Source: an uncultured Collinsella sp. (GTDB lineage: Bacteria; Actinomycetota; Coriobacteriia; Coriobacteriales; Coriobacteriaceae). Taken from it: a stretch of DNA of 64,000 nt. The stretch spans positions 1 to 64,000 of the forward strand of contig CAKUON010000005.1 of the NCBI GenBank assembly GCA_934668875.1, in the 5' to 3' direction. Under the pieces are notes generated by a model that was not told the DNA's origin, did not search any database, and worked only from the letters and a program-made list of their open reading frames with translations. Position numbers and translations under genes: made by a program. Below, in pieces: positions 1 to 8,440 of this stretch. Within the stretch, counting starts at the first letter, position 1. Every line of letters starts with the position of its first letter.

Positions 1-32
1 ATGTCGTGTTTCACTCTCAAGTCGACACGCAT

Positions 33-71
33 AAAAAGCCTCCCATTTCTCGTGTCCAAGAAATGGGAGGC
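33..71 (-). terminator. Rho-independent terminator, leftward
   Basis: A perfect 13-bp inverted repeat (38-50 with 59-71, arm gcctcccatttct) is followed on the minus strand by a run of five T. It would end a leftward transcript, but no convincing minus-strand gene lies between it and the plus-strand gene that starts at 417. It may serve a decayed gene. Confidence 0.6.
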
Positions 72-416
72 AGTTCAGACTGGTCATTGGGGACGTTCTT
101 TTTTGTCTAGTCGTTGGGGACACTCTTTGCAGGGCGCCTGGTCATTTGCCGACGTGCGAGTGTTCATTCGTCGACGTTTGCGGTTGCGGTGCTCTGCTGT
201 TTCTGTGGTGGCCTGGGTGGTGTGGCTCAAAAGAGCGGGTTCGCTGTCTATGCCTGCCTGCGGTTTTGTTGCGGCGCGCATTTTCGGTCAAGCTTTTCGT
301 CAAGTGTTTGGTCAGCATCTGGTTTGCAGCCGGAGGCCTATTTTGCCCGCGCTGGCCGTGGCTGCCCACCCTCCTCGTAAGCTCAAATTGAGGTCCATCA
401 GTTTGAGGAGGATGCC
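72..416. other. Gene-poor stretch with short 'ggggac' repeats
   Basis: No convincing gene is seen; open frames here lack a ribosome site and have shadow-like composition. Two copies of a short motif lie close together (tcattggggacgttctttt near 85 and tcgttggggacactcttt near 111). They resemble other gggac-containing repeats in this window near 4,156, 4,725 and 45,750. A good ribosome site (gaggagg, about 405-411) precedes the next gene. Confidence 0.4.
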
Positions 417-1124
417 ATGACTGACCATGTTTTTGACCGAGCGCAGCTGTCCGAAGCCGTCGGCAACGATATTGCCGACATGGCTCACTTTTGGATGCTG
501 CGGAAGTTTCAATTCCTGGAGCCGGCGCGCGAACAGTTTGAGGTCATTGTCGACCCGTGGCTCAGCTATTGCACCGAGCCTTCGCAAAACGAAATCATGG
601 CCTACAACATGGCATTTACCGATTGGCTGCTGTTTGAGCGCCCCTATCGCCATGGCAAAACGCTGCTCGAGCTATATGTTGACGAGCCGCCGGCGTCGCT
701 TTCGGCTGCGTCGCTCAAACGGCTCGAGCAGGTGCACGACACACAGTATTTCTCGCGCTTTGGCATTTTGGACAAGGATTCTGCAACCGGCATGGTTGCG
801 CTGAAGGATACGCGCACTGACCGTCGTTTTGATGTTTACGACCCGCACATCGTGCAAAAGGGGCACTGGAACGATGGCGCGATTGCGGTGCGCCTCGCGT
901 GCGTGGACGATGTCTGGCTGACGGCGGGGCAGCTCTATCTGTACGACATTGCCCGCCTGAGCGACACTGCAGTCGATGGGCCGGGCGCGGTGCATCCGGA
1001 GGACCTACAGGACGGCTTTGACACCTCGTGCATCAGCTTCTTCTTGCGTCTGGTTCGCGACATCATGGGCGCCCAGGGGCGGTACGTAAGGTCGCTCAAC
1101 ATCTACGAGCAGGAATGGGAGTAG
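417..1124 (+). CDS. Hypothetical protein, 235 aa
   Basis: The product is an acidic soluble protein of 235 residues with no signal peptide or membrane segment. The start is supported by gaggagg about 6 nt upstream. I recognise no catalytic motif. The N-terminal half is rich in aromatic residues (FWMLRKFQF, WLSYC, FTDWLLFERPY), and the C-terminal half reads like a compact alpha/beta fold. It stands alone, followed by a palindromic repeat array. Function is unknown; I am confident only that it is a real gene, from codon use and the ribosome site. Confidence 0.75.
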   Translation: MTDHVFDRAQLSEAVGNDIADMAHFWMLRKFQFLEPAREQFEVIVDPWLSYCTEPSQNEIMAYNMAFTDWLLFERPYRHGKTLLELYVDEPPASLSAASLKRLEQVHDTQYFSRFGILDKDSATGMVALKDTRTDRRFDVYDPHIVQKGHWNDGAIAVRLACVDDVWLTAGQLYLYDIARLSDTAVDGPGAVHPEDLQDGFDTSCISFFLRLVRDIMGAQGRYVRSLNIYEQEWE

Positions 1125-1146
1125 GGAGTGGGGCCGCTGCCGATTT

Positions 1147-1444
1147 GTCTTGATCTGTAACATCTGGAGGCCGTTTGGGGCCGTAACTGTTACGGATTGA
1201 GATGAACTGGCGCGGGCTGTCCGAATGTCTCGATCTGTAACAACTGGAGGTAATTCTGGTCCGTAACTGTTACAGATTGAGACTGAAGGTTGGCTGCCGA
1301 TGAATTATCTCAATCTGTAACATCTAGCGGCCAAAAACGGGTCTAATCGTTACAGATTGAGACAAAGGGTTGGACCGCTGCCGAAAGATCTTGTTCTGTA
1401 GCAACTGGTGGCTCAAAGACTGTCTTCTTGTTACAGATTGAGAC
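1147..1444. repeat. Array 1 of 57-bp palindromic units (four units, 80-bp period)
   Basis: Four units lie at 1147-1203, 1227-1283, 1307-1363 and 1388-1444. Each is exactly 57 bp: a 15-bp left arm (consensus gtctcgatctgtaac), a 27-bp centre and a 15-bp right arm (consensus gttacagattgagac) complementary to the left. Gaps are 23-24 bp. The first and fourth units are the most diverged. Centres begin a-t/a-c-t-g/a-g and vary afterwards. Each unit can fold into a long hairpin in DNA or RNA. Related arrays lie at 8,010 and 11,948, with one solitary unit at 41,750. Confidence 0.95.
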
Positions 1445-1487
1445 GTTTGTCGCGGCGACGACGGCTGTAATAGTTCGTTTGTCAAAT

Positions 1488-2540
1488 ATGGTGGTGATGG
1501 AAGTGTCCAGTACCGTTCTCAAACATAAGCGTTCGACTCGCAATACTATGGCACGAAACAGGATGCTCGCTCGGCTCACGGAGGCGGCTGAGCAAGGCAT
1601 GCTGCTTGCGACGCACGACAATGCCGAGCTCATGTGGCTGCGGCGCCATGTGGGGACCGACGATATCGCGGAGCCCGAGCCGTATCTATTCTGTTTTCAA
1701 CATGATTGGGATTTGCTGACGCCGTCGGAGCGGGCGCTGCGGACCATCAAGGGTCTTGCGGAGTTTCATCCCGATTGGGCGTTCTGGGGATATGACGCGG
1801 CCCTTCTGTGGGGCTTGGAAGTGCCGAACGATTTGCTCGGGCCGTGTTTTCTTGTTAAGACGGGCTGTTCTGCGCCGTTGAGCGGTGGGTGCAGGTTGCT
1901 GCGTCCGCAGGCGGCGGGTGCGCTAGAGCGCGTCGACGGTGTGCAGGTGACGCCGTTTTGGCGCACGGTGGAGGATTGCCTGCTACGGGCGCCGTTTTCG
2001 TATGGGTTGGCAATTGCGGACTCTGCCTTGCGGGCGAAGGGCTCGTCGCGCGATGAGTTGCGTGAGCGGCTTCGCGCCGATTGCGATGGTCGACGTGGGT
2101 ATCGCAGGGCGCAGGTGATTGCGGCGTATACTGACGGGCTGTCCGAAAACGGCGGCGAGTCTCGTTTTCGAGCTTTCTTTATTGCGTACGGCTTTCCGGT
2201 GCCGGAGCTTCAGGTGGAGTTTCATGACCCGCTTGATCCGAGCAACGTGTTTCGGGTCGACTATTTCTGGCGGCTCGAGGACGGGACGTGCGTCATCGGC
2301 GAGCTGGACGGGAAGGGGAAGTATACGCTGCAGGCCGGCGATGGCCGGAGGTCCGTCGACCCGTTTGTGGCGGAGCGCCAGCGAGAATCTCATCTGACAA
2401 TGCTCGGACACAAGGTGCTTCGGTTTACGTTCGATGAGCTCAAAGACCCGGGGAAGCTGGTCGAGAAGATGAGGCTGGCGGGTATTCCGCAGCGGGCGGA
2501 TCTGGCTGAGGAATGGAGGCGTCAGTGGTACGGGCGCTGA
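1488..2540 (+). CDS. AbiEi-like protein with C-terminal DUF559/Vsr-like nuclease fold
   Basis: The protein has about 350 residues. Its C-terminal third contains VDYFW, then GELDGKGKY, then a region ending in LGHKVLRFTFDEL. This arrangement (D, E-x-K, then the 'v-R-f' strand) fits a PD-(D/E)XK fold of the DUF559/Vsr-like group, often found behind an AbiEi-like winged-helix domain in actinobacteria. The N-terminal region (LTEAAEQGMLLATHDNAELMWLRRHV) is consistent with such a helix-turn-helix. An earlier in-frame start at 1428 lies inside the repeat array and is unlikely. ATGs at 1488, 1497 and 1548 are all possible and none has a strong ribosome site. A nucleic-acid or defence role is an inference only. 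Confidence 0.6.
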   Translation: MVVMEVSSTVLKHKRSTRNTMARNRMLARLTEAAEQGMLLATHDNAELMWLRRHVGTDDIAEPEPYLFCFQHDWDLLTPSERALRTIKGLAEFHPDWAFWGYDAALLWGLEVPNDLLGPCFLVKTGCSAPLSGGCRLLRPQAAGALERVDGVQVTPFWRTVEDCLLRAPFSYGLAIADSALRAKGSSRDELRERLRADCDGRRGYRRAQVIAAYTDGLSENGGESRFRAFFIAYGFPVPELQVEFHDPLDPSNVFRVDYFWRLEDGTCVIGELDGKGKYTLQAGDGRRSVDPFVAERQRESHLTMLGHKVLRFTFDELKDPGKLVEKMRLAGIPQRADLAEEWRRQWYGR

Positions 2541-2672
2541 GGTGAGCCGCGCTGGCCCCGTTCATCCTCACATTCCTCTCTTTTATCCGTTAACCGATAT
2601 GTGCGACTTTAGTCCGCTGCATTAGGTGATAATGGACAAATGTTGAAGTTTTCTGAGGGAGGGGAGCCCGAT

Positions 2673-4043
2673 ATGGCGTCTGCCGATCGTTCCACGTTGT
2701 TTATCAATGCGACTATTCTGGATGGCTCGGAGCATATGGAGCCGCAGTCCGATATGGCCGTGGCTGTTGAACGCGGCGTCATCACGTGGATCGGCCCGAG
2801 TGCCGTGGCGCAGGCACCAGCGGGTGCCGAGGTCATCGACCTGGGCGGCGCGTATCTCATGCCCGGTCTCATCAATATGCACGTGCATCTGTGCGGATCG
2901 GGCAAGCCGGTTTCGGCGGGCGATGCGGGCGCGCTCATGAAGAAGCTCGATAATCCCGTGGGGCGCGCCATCGTGCGCCGCATCCTCAAGGGCAGTGCCC
3001 AGCAGCAGCTGGCAAGCGGCGTGACCACGGTGCGCGGCGCGGGCGACCCGTTGTTTGCCGACATTGCCGTGCGCGACGCTATCGACGCCGGTAAGTATCA
3101 GGGTCCGCGCCTGGTAGCGCCGGGAACGGGCGTTACGGTGCCGGGCGGCCATGGCGCGGGCTTGTTCGCCCAGGTGGCCAACAGCCCCGTCGAGGCAGCC
3201 GAGCAGGTGCGAGACCTGTATGCGCGCGGCGCCGACGTCATTAAGCTGTTCGTAACGGGCGGTGTGTTCGATGCGACCGAGGTGGGCGAGCCGGGCGTGC
3301 TGCGTATGCCGGTGGAGGTTGCCGCGGCGGCGTGCAAGGCGGCGCACGAGGTGGGCCTGCCGGTTATGGCTCATGTCGAGAGCACCGAGGGCGTGAAGGC
3401 CGCGCTTGAGGCCGGGGTCGACACGATCGAGCACGGTGCCCCGATGACGCCCGAGATCCTGGAGCTGTACCGTGGCGCCGCGGGCACGCAGCTCGAGGGA
3501 CGTGCGCCCAGCGTTACCTGCACGATCAGCCCGGCGCTGCCGTTTGTGTTGCTCGATCCGGAGAAGACCCATTCGACTGACACGCAAAAGAAGAACGGCG
3601 ACATCGTGTGCTCGGGCATTATCGAGAGTGCTCGTGTGGCGCTGGAAGCTGGCGTTAAGGTGGGCCTTGGCACAGATTCGAGCTGCCCGTTCGTGACGCA
3701 GTACGACATGTGGCGTGAGGTGGCCTATTTTGCCAAGTATGTCGGCGTGAGCAACGCCTTCGCGCTGCATACGGCTACGCAGGTCAATGCCGAGCTCCTG
3801 GGGCTGGGCGGCGAGACCGGTACGATCGAGTGCGGCAAGGCCGCCGATATCCTGGTGACGCGCAAGAATCCGCTCGATGACCTGTGCGCTCTGCGTGAGC
3901 CGATACATGTGATGTGTCGCGGTGATCTGGTACGCAAGCTCAAGGTGAAGCGTATTCCCGAGGTGGACGCCGAGCTCGACGCGATTATGGCCATGCCTGC
4001 CGAAGCGCTGGCTGAGGAGCTGGCCCGCGACGGCGTAGCATAG
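2673..4043 (+). CDS. Amidohydrolase-family metal-dependent hydrolase
   Basis: This 456-residue protein is of the imidazolonepropionase/prolidase-like amidohydrolase family and probably cleaves an amide or dipeptide bond in the cytoplasm. Metal-site residues are all visible: H70-x-H72 in NMHVHL, a carboxylatable K191 in DVIKLFVTGG, H234 in MAHVES, H254 in IEHGAP and D335 in LGTDSS. An N-terminal beta domain (FINATILDG, then a urease-like DLGGAYLMPGL) completes the fold. I chose the ATG at 2673 because gagggagggg precedes it; an ATG at 2640 lacks a site. The gene is monocistronic and followed by a strong terminator. Substrate cannot be told from sequence. Confidence 0.9.
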   Translation: MASADRSTLFINATILDGSEHMEPQSDMAVAVERGVITWIGPSAVAQAPAGAEVIDLGGAYLMPGLINMHVHLCGSGKPVSAGDAGALMKKLDNPVGRAIVRRILKGSAQQQLASGVTTVRGAGDPLFADIAVRDAIDAGKYQGPRLVAPGTGVTVPGGHGAGLFAQVANSPVEAAEQVRDLYARGADVIKLFVTGGVFDATEVGEPGVLRMPVEVAAAACKAAHEVGLPVMAHVESTEGVKAALEAGVDTIEHGAPMTPEILELYRGAAGTQLEGRAPSVTCTISPALPFVLLDPEKTHSTDTQKKNGDIVCSGIIESARVALEAGVKVGLGTDSSCPFVTQYDMWREVAYFAKYVGVSNAFALHTATQVNAELLGLGGETGTIECGKAADILVTRKNPLDDLCALREPIHVMCRGDLVRKLKVKRIPEVDAELDAIMAMPAEALAEELARDGVA

Positions 4044-4056
4044 GCACTGGCGTGAC

Positions 4057-4133
4057 GGGGGCGACAGTTTTCGTCGAATGCTGTCGCCCCATGCAAAAAA
4101 GCCGAGGTCTCAGTGCGAGGCCTCGGCTTTTTT
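4057..4133 (+). terminator. Tandem hairpins ending the amidohydrolase gene
   Basis: The first hairpin pairs 4057-4066 (ggggcgacag) with 4081-4090. The second pairs 4101-4107 (gccgagg) with 4121-4127 and is followed by six T at 4128-4133. Six A at 4095-4100 make the second hairpin usable on the minus strand as well, where it would end the zinc-ribbon gene. Confidence 0.85.
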
Positions 4134-4155
4134 ATCGAACAAATACTTAAGATTT

Positions 4156-4184
4156 GGGACAAACAAACCTGATTAATTTGTCCC
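4156..4184. repeat. Short inverted repeat, gggacaaa family
   Basis: An 8-bp inverted repeat (gggacaaa 4156-4163, tttgtccc 4177-4184) encloses aacctgatta. It resembles the larger gggacaggtt palindrome at 4725-4771, and the two flank the zinc-ribbon gene on either side. Confidence 0.5.
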
Positions 4185-4195
4185 ACGTGCGGTGG

Positions 4196-4669
4196 CTAGG
4201 AGCGGGTTTCCATCTTGGCGTGGCACTTGGGGCAGGTGACGCGGATCTTGCCCTTGCCCTTGGGAACGGAGAGCATCTGGCCGCAGTTGGGGCACTTGAG
4301 GTAGGCCGTGGTCTTTCGACCCTTCCACATCTTCTTGGCCGTGCGCTTGGCGCGCTCAAAGTCTTCCTTGCTCGTTCCAGCCGCGCGCGAGGTGCCGACC
4401 GCTACAGTTCCACCGCCCAAGCTGGCGACGAACTTGCCCAAGCCGGGGACGTTCGCGGTCGCGGCGACAAAGGCCTCGTTTTCCTTACGACGTGCATCGA
4501 TATTTTTGGACAGGCCGCGCAGCACGCCAATCACGATTACGGCGATGGCGATCCAACTGAGCCACTGGAAATGTGCGAGCGACCCAATCATCGCGAGGAT
4601 GATACCGAAAAAGCCCAGCACGATGGTGAGTTCGTCGGTGCCGTTGCGACCTTTCATAAAGTTATCCAT
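4196..4669 (-). CDS. Membrane protein with C-terminal zinc ribbon, 157 aa
   Basis: The N terminus has two closely spaced hydrophobic helices (about residues 14-52: ELTIVLGFFGIILAMIGSL and WIAIAVIVIGVLRGL). A basic linker follows, and a C-terminal zinc ribbon with CPNCGQ and CPKCHA knuckles about 23 residues apart. The ribbon should face the cytoplasm if both helices form a hairpin. The ribosome site aaaggt lies upstream of the ATG. Similar small zinc-ribbon membrane proteins are common in Coriobacteriia; the function is not known. The gene is isolated and bracketed by related inverted repeats. Confidence 0.8.
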   Translation of the reverse strand: MDNFMKGRNGTDELTIVLGFFGIILAMIGSLAHFQWLSWIAIAVIVIGVLRGLSKNIDARRKENEAFVAATANVPGLGKFVASLGGGTVAVGTSRAAGTSKEDFERAKRTAKKMWKGRKTTAYLKCPNCGQMLSVPKGKGKIRVTCPKCHAKMETRS

Positions 4670-4724
4670 GCAGATTACCTTTCATTCGATATGCTGCACG
4701 CCTTTATACCCCATTTGGTGCATA

Positions 4725-4833
4725 GGGGACAGGTTAATCTGCACCAATGTGGTGCAAACGTACCTGTCCCCATTGCACTAGTGGCGGCGCAAGTCTGTCC
4801 CCGATGCACCAAGATGGTGCAAAGAAACCTGAC
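4725..4833. repeat. Nested palindrome 'ggggacaggt...gcacca' and a decayed second copy
   Basis: At 4725-4771 a perfect 10-bp arm (ggggacaggt with acctgtcccc) encloses an inner perfect 6-bp palindrome (gcacca with tggtgc at about 4741-4755). The spacers taatct and aaacgt are equal in length. A second, partial copy follows at about 4795-4833 (tgtccccgatgcacc, then tggtgcaaagaaacctga). The half-site ttggtgca also occurs just before, at about 4715, and as the perfect palindrome ttggtgcaccaa at 44843-44854. The block lies between the zinc-ribbon and csoR genes. Confidence 0.8.
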
Positions 4834-4846
4834 CCTCTTGCATCAA

Positions 4847-5119
4847 TTACTTGGCGAGTTTGTCGACGACGCGTTCGATTTCGGCGAGCTTGGCGGCCTT
4901 GAGTTCCTCGTCTCCCGATTCGATGGCAGATGCGACGCAGCCCTCGATATGCGCCTTGAGCACGTCGGCGTTGATGCGCGCAATGAGCGCCTGCGTTGCC
5001 ATGAGCTGCGTGGAAATATCGACGCAGTAGCGGTCCTCCTCGACCATCCGCAGGATGCCGTCGATCTGACCACGTGCCGTCTTGAGCATGCGGGTCACCG
5101 ATTTGTGGTCTGCCATCAT
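4847..5119 (-). CDS. csoR: CsoR-family copper-sensing transcriptional repressor
   Basis: This 90-residue all-helical repressor matches the CsoR/RcnR (DUF156) family in length and content. The conserved copper ligands are all present: C32 in RYCVDI, then H57 and C61 in KAHIEGC. RGQIDGILRMVEE at the N terminus is the typical DNA-contacting segment. Loss of DNA binding on Cu(I) binding is the known family mechanism. The start at tandem ATG codons (5119 and 5116) follows a gagga site. A longer in-frame reading to 5452 overlaps copZ and is not credible. It is the last gene of the copA-copZ-csoR operon, implying autoregulation. Confidence 0.93.
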   Translation of the reverse strand: MMADHKSVTRMLKTARGQIDGILRMVEEDRYCVDISTQLMATQALIARINADVLKAHIEGCVASAIESGDEELKAAKLAEIERVVDKLAK

Positions 5120-5157
5120 GGCGGGTCCTCGTTTCTGGTCGGGGTGCGCGTGGGTCG

Positions 5158-5379
5158 TTACGCGGCGGTTACGGACAGGGCGTGGAACTTCTCGCCGGCG
5201 CCCTCGACGGTGGCAGCGAGCTGCTTGGCGGTCACGGTGTCGGCGCACTCCACCTGGACGGTCTGAGTCTCGTGATCGGCGTCGGCGTCGGTCACGCCGG
5301 CCACGTTGAGCAACGCCGTCTCGACGGTGGCGTCGCAGTGGCCGCACATGAGGCCCGAAGTCTTGATTGTGTAACGCAT
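5158..5379 (-). CDS. copZ: Copper chaperone CopZ-like heavy-metal-associated protein
   Basis: This 73-residue protein is a single heavy-metal-associated domain with the metal site MCGHC near residues 11-15 (M-x-C-x-x-C). It would carry Cu(I) in the cytoplasm to the CopA ATPase encoded just upstream. The ATG at 5379 is preceded by gaggaa; earlier in-frame starts lack a site. A moderately conserved gap of about 150 bp separates it from copA and about 40 bp from csoR. Confidence 0.92.
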   Translation of the reverse strand: MRYTIKTSGLMCGHCDATVETALLNVAGVTDADADHETQTVQVECADTVTAKQLAATVEGAGEKFHALSVTAA

Positions 5380-5526
5380 GGGTATTCCTCTCTGTTGTGT
5401 CGGCTTTCCCAGGCACCCGACCTTGACCTTCAAACCGTCGCTCGCGTACCAAAGTACGCGTCGCTCCTCTTTCAGGTCAATCTCGGGCACCTGGAAAACC
5501 CGTTCTAAATGGACGTAATTGTGAAC

Positions 5527-7866
5527 CTATTTTGCCACTTTAGGCTTAAAGGATTTCAGGCGCAGGGCATTGCTTACGACGCATACGCTCGACAGGCTCA
5601 TCGCCGCGGCACCGAACATGGGCGAGAGCTGCCAGCCGGTGAGCGGGAAGAACACGCCCGCGGCCAGCGGGATACCGATGCCGTTGTAGAACAGCGCCCA
5701 GAACAGGTCCTGCTTGATGTTGCGGATCGTGGCGCGTGATAGCTCGATGGCACGGGCGACATCCATGAGGTCGCTGCGCATGAGCACCACGTCGGCACCC
5801 TCCTTGGCGATGTCGGCGCCGGTGCCGATGGCAAGACCCACGTCGGCGCGCGCCAGGGCGGGGGAGTCGTTGATGCCGTCGCCCACCATGGCGACCTTGC
5901 CGCCCGCGTCCTGCAGCTCGCGCACGTGGCGCTCCTTGTCGGCGGGCAGAACGTCGGCGATGACTTGCTCGCGGCCCAGTCCCACGCGGCGGGCGATGGC
6001 CTCGGCCGTCACGCGGTTGTCGCCGGTGAGCATGCGCACGTCGACGCCGAGCGAGCGCAGCGCGGCGATAGCTCCGGCGCTCGTCTCCTTGACCTCATCG
6101 GCCACGGCGATGGTGCCGGCAAGCTCGCCGTTCTTGGCGAAGAACAGCGGCGTCTTGCCCTCGGCGGCAAATTGCTCGGCAAGGCCCTCAGGAACGACGA
6201 CTCCCAGCTCGTCCATCAGGCGAACGTTGCCGGCGGCGATGGCGTTCTGCCCCTCGCGCGCCGTGACGCCGCGACCGGGCACGGCGGAAAAGTCCTCGAC
6301 CATGCGCGCGACGATTCCGCGTGTCTCGCACTCGGCCATAATCGCCTCGGCCAGCGGATGCTCACTTTGGCGCTCCAGCGCGGCGGCAAGCTTGAGCAGC
6401 GCTTTCTCGCTCATGGCAGGCGTCCCGTCGGCGCGCGTCGCCACCACAATGTCGGTCACAGCCGGCTTGCCGCGGGTGACGGTGCCCGTCTTGTCGAGCA
6501 CCACGGTGCCCACGTTGCGCAGGTTCTCCAGCGCCTCGGCGCTCTTAAACAGAATGCCCATCTCGGCGCCCTTGCCGGTGCCGACCATAATGGCGACGGG
6601 CGTGGCCAGGCCCAGCGCGCACGGACAGCTGATCACCAGCACGGCGACGGCGGAGGTGAGCGCCTCGTTCACGCTGCCGGTCAGCGCCAGCCACGCCACA
6701 AAGGTCACGGCCGAGATGACAAACACCACGGGCACAAACACGCCGGCGACCTTATCGGCCATGCGGGCGATGGGTGCCTTGGTGGCATTGGCGTCCTCCA
6801 CAAGCTGGATAATCTTGGCGAGCGACGTGTCGGCGCCCACGCGCGTAGCACGAAAGGTGAACGAACCAGTGCGGTTGACCGTGGCGGCGTTGACGGTGTC
6901 GCCGGCGGTCTTTTCCACGGGGATGGACTCGCCGGTAAGCGCGCTTTCATCGACGGCCGAGGCACCCTCGAGCACCACGCCGTCGACGGGGATGGACTCG
7001 CCGGGGCGCACGCGCAGCACCTGGCCGGGCAGGATGGCATCGACGTCGACGGTGGTCTCGGCGCCGTCCTCGGCAACGACGGTCGCGGTCTTGGGCGCAA
7101 GGTCGATCAGCGCCTCGATCGCATCGCCGGTCTTAGACTTGCTGCACGTCTCGAGGTACTTGCCCACGGTGACGAGCGACAGAATCGTGCCGGCGCTCTC
7201 AAAATACAGGTTGTCCATGCCCGTCATCGTGGCTTCGTGGACCTGTCCGGCGGCCAGCTGGTCGGTCATGATGAACATGGCGTAGAGCGACCAGGCGATG
7301 GATGCGGTGGCGCCGACCGCGATGAGCGCATCCATGGTGGGCGCGCCGTGCACGAGCGATTTGAAGCCGTTGATAAAGTACGCGTCGTTGACGTAGACGA
7401 TGGGGATGAGCAGGACGAGCTCGGTGAGGGCGAGCGTCATGCTGTGCGTGTGGTCGGTGAAAACGCTGGGCAGCGGCCAGCCGAGCATGTGCCCCATGCC
7501 TATGTAAAACAGCGGGACGAGGAAGATGATTGAGATGATGAGACGGGTGCGCATGGCGGAGGCGGCGACCTCCAACTTTTTGGTGGGCGACTCCATATGG
7601 GTTGCGCCGGACCTGGCCTGCGCGCTGCCGCTCGGGGCGGCTTCGGTGCCCGCGCTGACGGGCGATGCCGAGTAGCCCGCGCGGTCGACGGCGGTGCAGA
7701 TGTCGTCGGGGGTGACCTGCGCGGGGTCGTAGTCGACCAGCATGGAGCCGGCGAGCAGATTGACTGCGACGCTTTGGACGCCATCGAGCTTGCTGACGGC
7801 GCGATCCACGTGTGCCTGGCAGGCGGCGCACGTCATGCCGCCCACGTCGAACTTATCTTGAGCCAT
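5527..7866 (-). CDS. copA: Copper-exporting P1B-type ATPase CopA
   Basis: This 779-residue protein exports Cu(I) across the membrane using ATP. It has one N-terminal metal-binding domain (GMTCAAC, C13 and C16), a linker, then membrane helices with the actuator motif TGES. The transport motif CPC is at 414-416, the phosphorylation site D458 in DKTGT follows, and SEHPLA, TGDN and GDGINDSP complete the nucleotide and P domains. Length and motif order match PIB-1 ATPases. The ribosome site aaaggag lies just before the ATG. It heads a leftward operon with copZ and csoR, behind a CsoR-type operator. Confidence 0.97.
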   Translation of the reverse strand: MAQDKFDVGGMTCAACQAHVDRAVSKLDGVQSVAVNLLAGSMLVDYDPAQVTPDDICTAVDRAGYSASPVSAGTEAAPSGSAQARSGATHMESPTKKLEVAASAMRTRLIISIIFLVPLFYIGMGHMLGWPLPSVFTDHTHSMTLALTELVLLIPIVYVNDAYFINGFKSLVHGAPTMDALIAVGATASIAWSLYAMFIMTDQLAAGQVHEATMTGMDNLYFESAGTILSLVTVGKYLETCSKSKTGDAIEALIDLAPKTATVVAEDGAETTVDVDAILPGQVLRVRPGESIPVDGVVLEGASAVDESALTGESIPVEKTAGDTVNAATVNRTGSFTFRATRVGADTSLAKIIQLVEDANATKAPIARMADKVAGVFVPVVFVISAVTFVAWLALTGSVNEALTSAVAVLVISCPCALGLATPVAIMVGTGKGAEMGILFKSAEALENLRNVGTVVLDKTGTVTRGKPAVTDIVVATRADGTPAMSEKALLKLAAALERQSEHPLAEAIMAECETRGIVARMVEDFSAVPGRGVTAREGQNAIAAGNVRLMDELGVVVPEGLAEQFAAEGKTPLFFAKNGELAGTIAVADEVKETSAGAIAALRSLGVDVRMLTGDNRVTAEAIARRVGLGREQVIADVLPADKERHVRELQDAGGKVAMVGDGINDSPALARADVGLAIGTGADIAKEGADVVLMRSDLMDVARAIELSRATIRNIKQDLFWALFYNGIGIPLAAGVFFPLTGWQLSPMFGAAAMSLSSVCVVSNALRLKSFKPKVAK

Positions 7867-7910
7867 GGCCTCTCCTTTCTGTGGGGTAATGTCGGAAATG
7901 TTAACCTGCC

Positions 7911-7950
7911 GATACTATACACCCATACCCCCTGGGGGTGTCCAGTGGGG
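7911..7950 (-). promoter_or_regulatory. copA promoter with CsoR-type operator
   Basis: The GC-rich palindrome ataccccctgggggtgt (7925-7941) matches the known CsoR operator style of runs of C and G flanked by TA-rich ends. On the minus strand it falls between a possible -35 (TGGACA, 7939-7944) and a -10 like TATAGT (about 7914-7919). The spacer is about 19 bp, so bound repressor would block RNA polymerase. The coding start follows some 50 bp downstream. Confidence 0.7.
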
Positions 7951-8009
7951 ATAGAAATGTATGACATTTCGTTTCAGAAGAGGCCAGCTGCCGGGGCGTC
8001 CAACCATTC

Positions 8010-8308
8010 ATCTCGGTCTGTAACAACTAGACCCGTTTTTGGACCTTAACTGTTGCAGGTCGAGACAAACCATCAGCCAACAACTCAAATGTCTCAATCT
8101 GTAACATCTGGAGAGGTTTTTGACCCCTTACTATTGCAGATTGAGACGTTGTTTCGCGGGGTTGAGATTTGTCTCGATCTGTAACATCTGGGGACCGTTT
8201 TGCCGAGTTACTGTTACAGATTGAGACAAACCGTCCCGCCGCAACCTCAATATCTCGATCTGTAACATCTAGCAGCGAAAATAACCCCTTACTGTTACGG
8301 ATCGAGAC
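8010..8308. repeat. Array 2 of 57-bp palindromic units (four units)
   Basis: Units lie at 8010-8066, 8091-8147, 8171-8227 and 8252-8308, each 57 bp, with start-to-start distances of 81, 80 and 81 bp. Arms match the array 1 consensus; the first unit has the most changes (gttgcaggtcgagac). The array fills the gap between the terminator of the LPXTG gene and the copA promoter. Its second unit and the following gap (gttgtttcgcggggttga...) closely match the second unit and gap of array 3. The 7867-8440 stretch holds nothing else beyond the copA promoter and the terminator at 8341. Confidence 0.95.
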
Positions 8309-8340
8309 AAACTGGAGCAGGTGCCTTGAACCCTGCAATG

Positions 8341-8378
8341 AAAAACGCCGGGGCGCCCGTGTGATGGACGCCCCGGCG
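8341..8378 (-). terminator. Terminator of the LPXTG protein gene
   Basis: A 10-bp perfect GC stem (cgccggggcg 8346-8355 with cgccccggcg 8369-8378) is followed on the minus strand by five T (8341-8345). It is placed about 60 bp past the stop codon of the leftward surface-protein gene. Confidence 0.85.
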
Positions 8379-8440
8379 TATGTTGGGCGGGGTTTACGGA
8401 GTAGCGGGAGAGGGGGGGAGAAGCCGTCCTCCCGAAATCC

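Noticed and set aside
1428..1487. Start of the AbiEi-like gene at 1428
   Set aside because: This start lies in the last palindrome unit of array 1 and has no ribosome site.
4847..5452. A 201-aa reading of csoR
   Set aside because: The extra N-terminal part overlaps copZ in another frame and is arginine-rich shadow sequence; CsoR proteins are about 90 aa.
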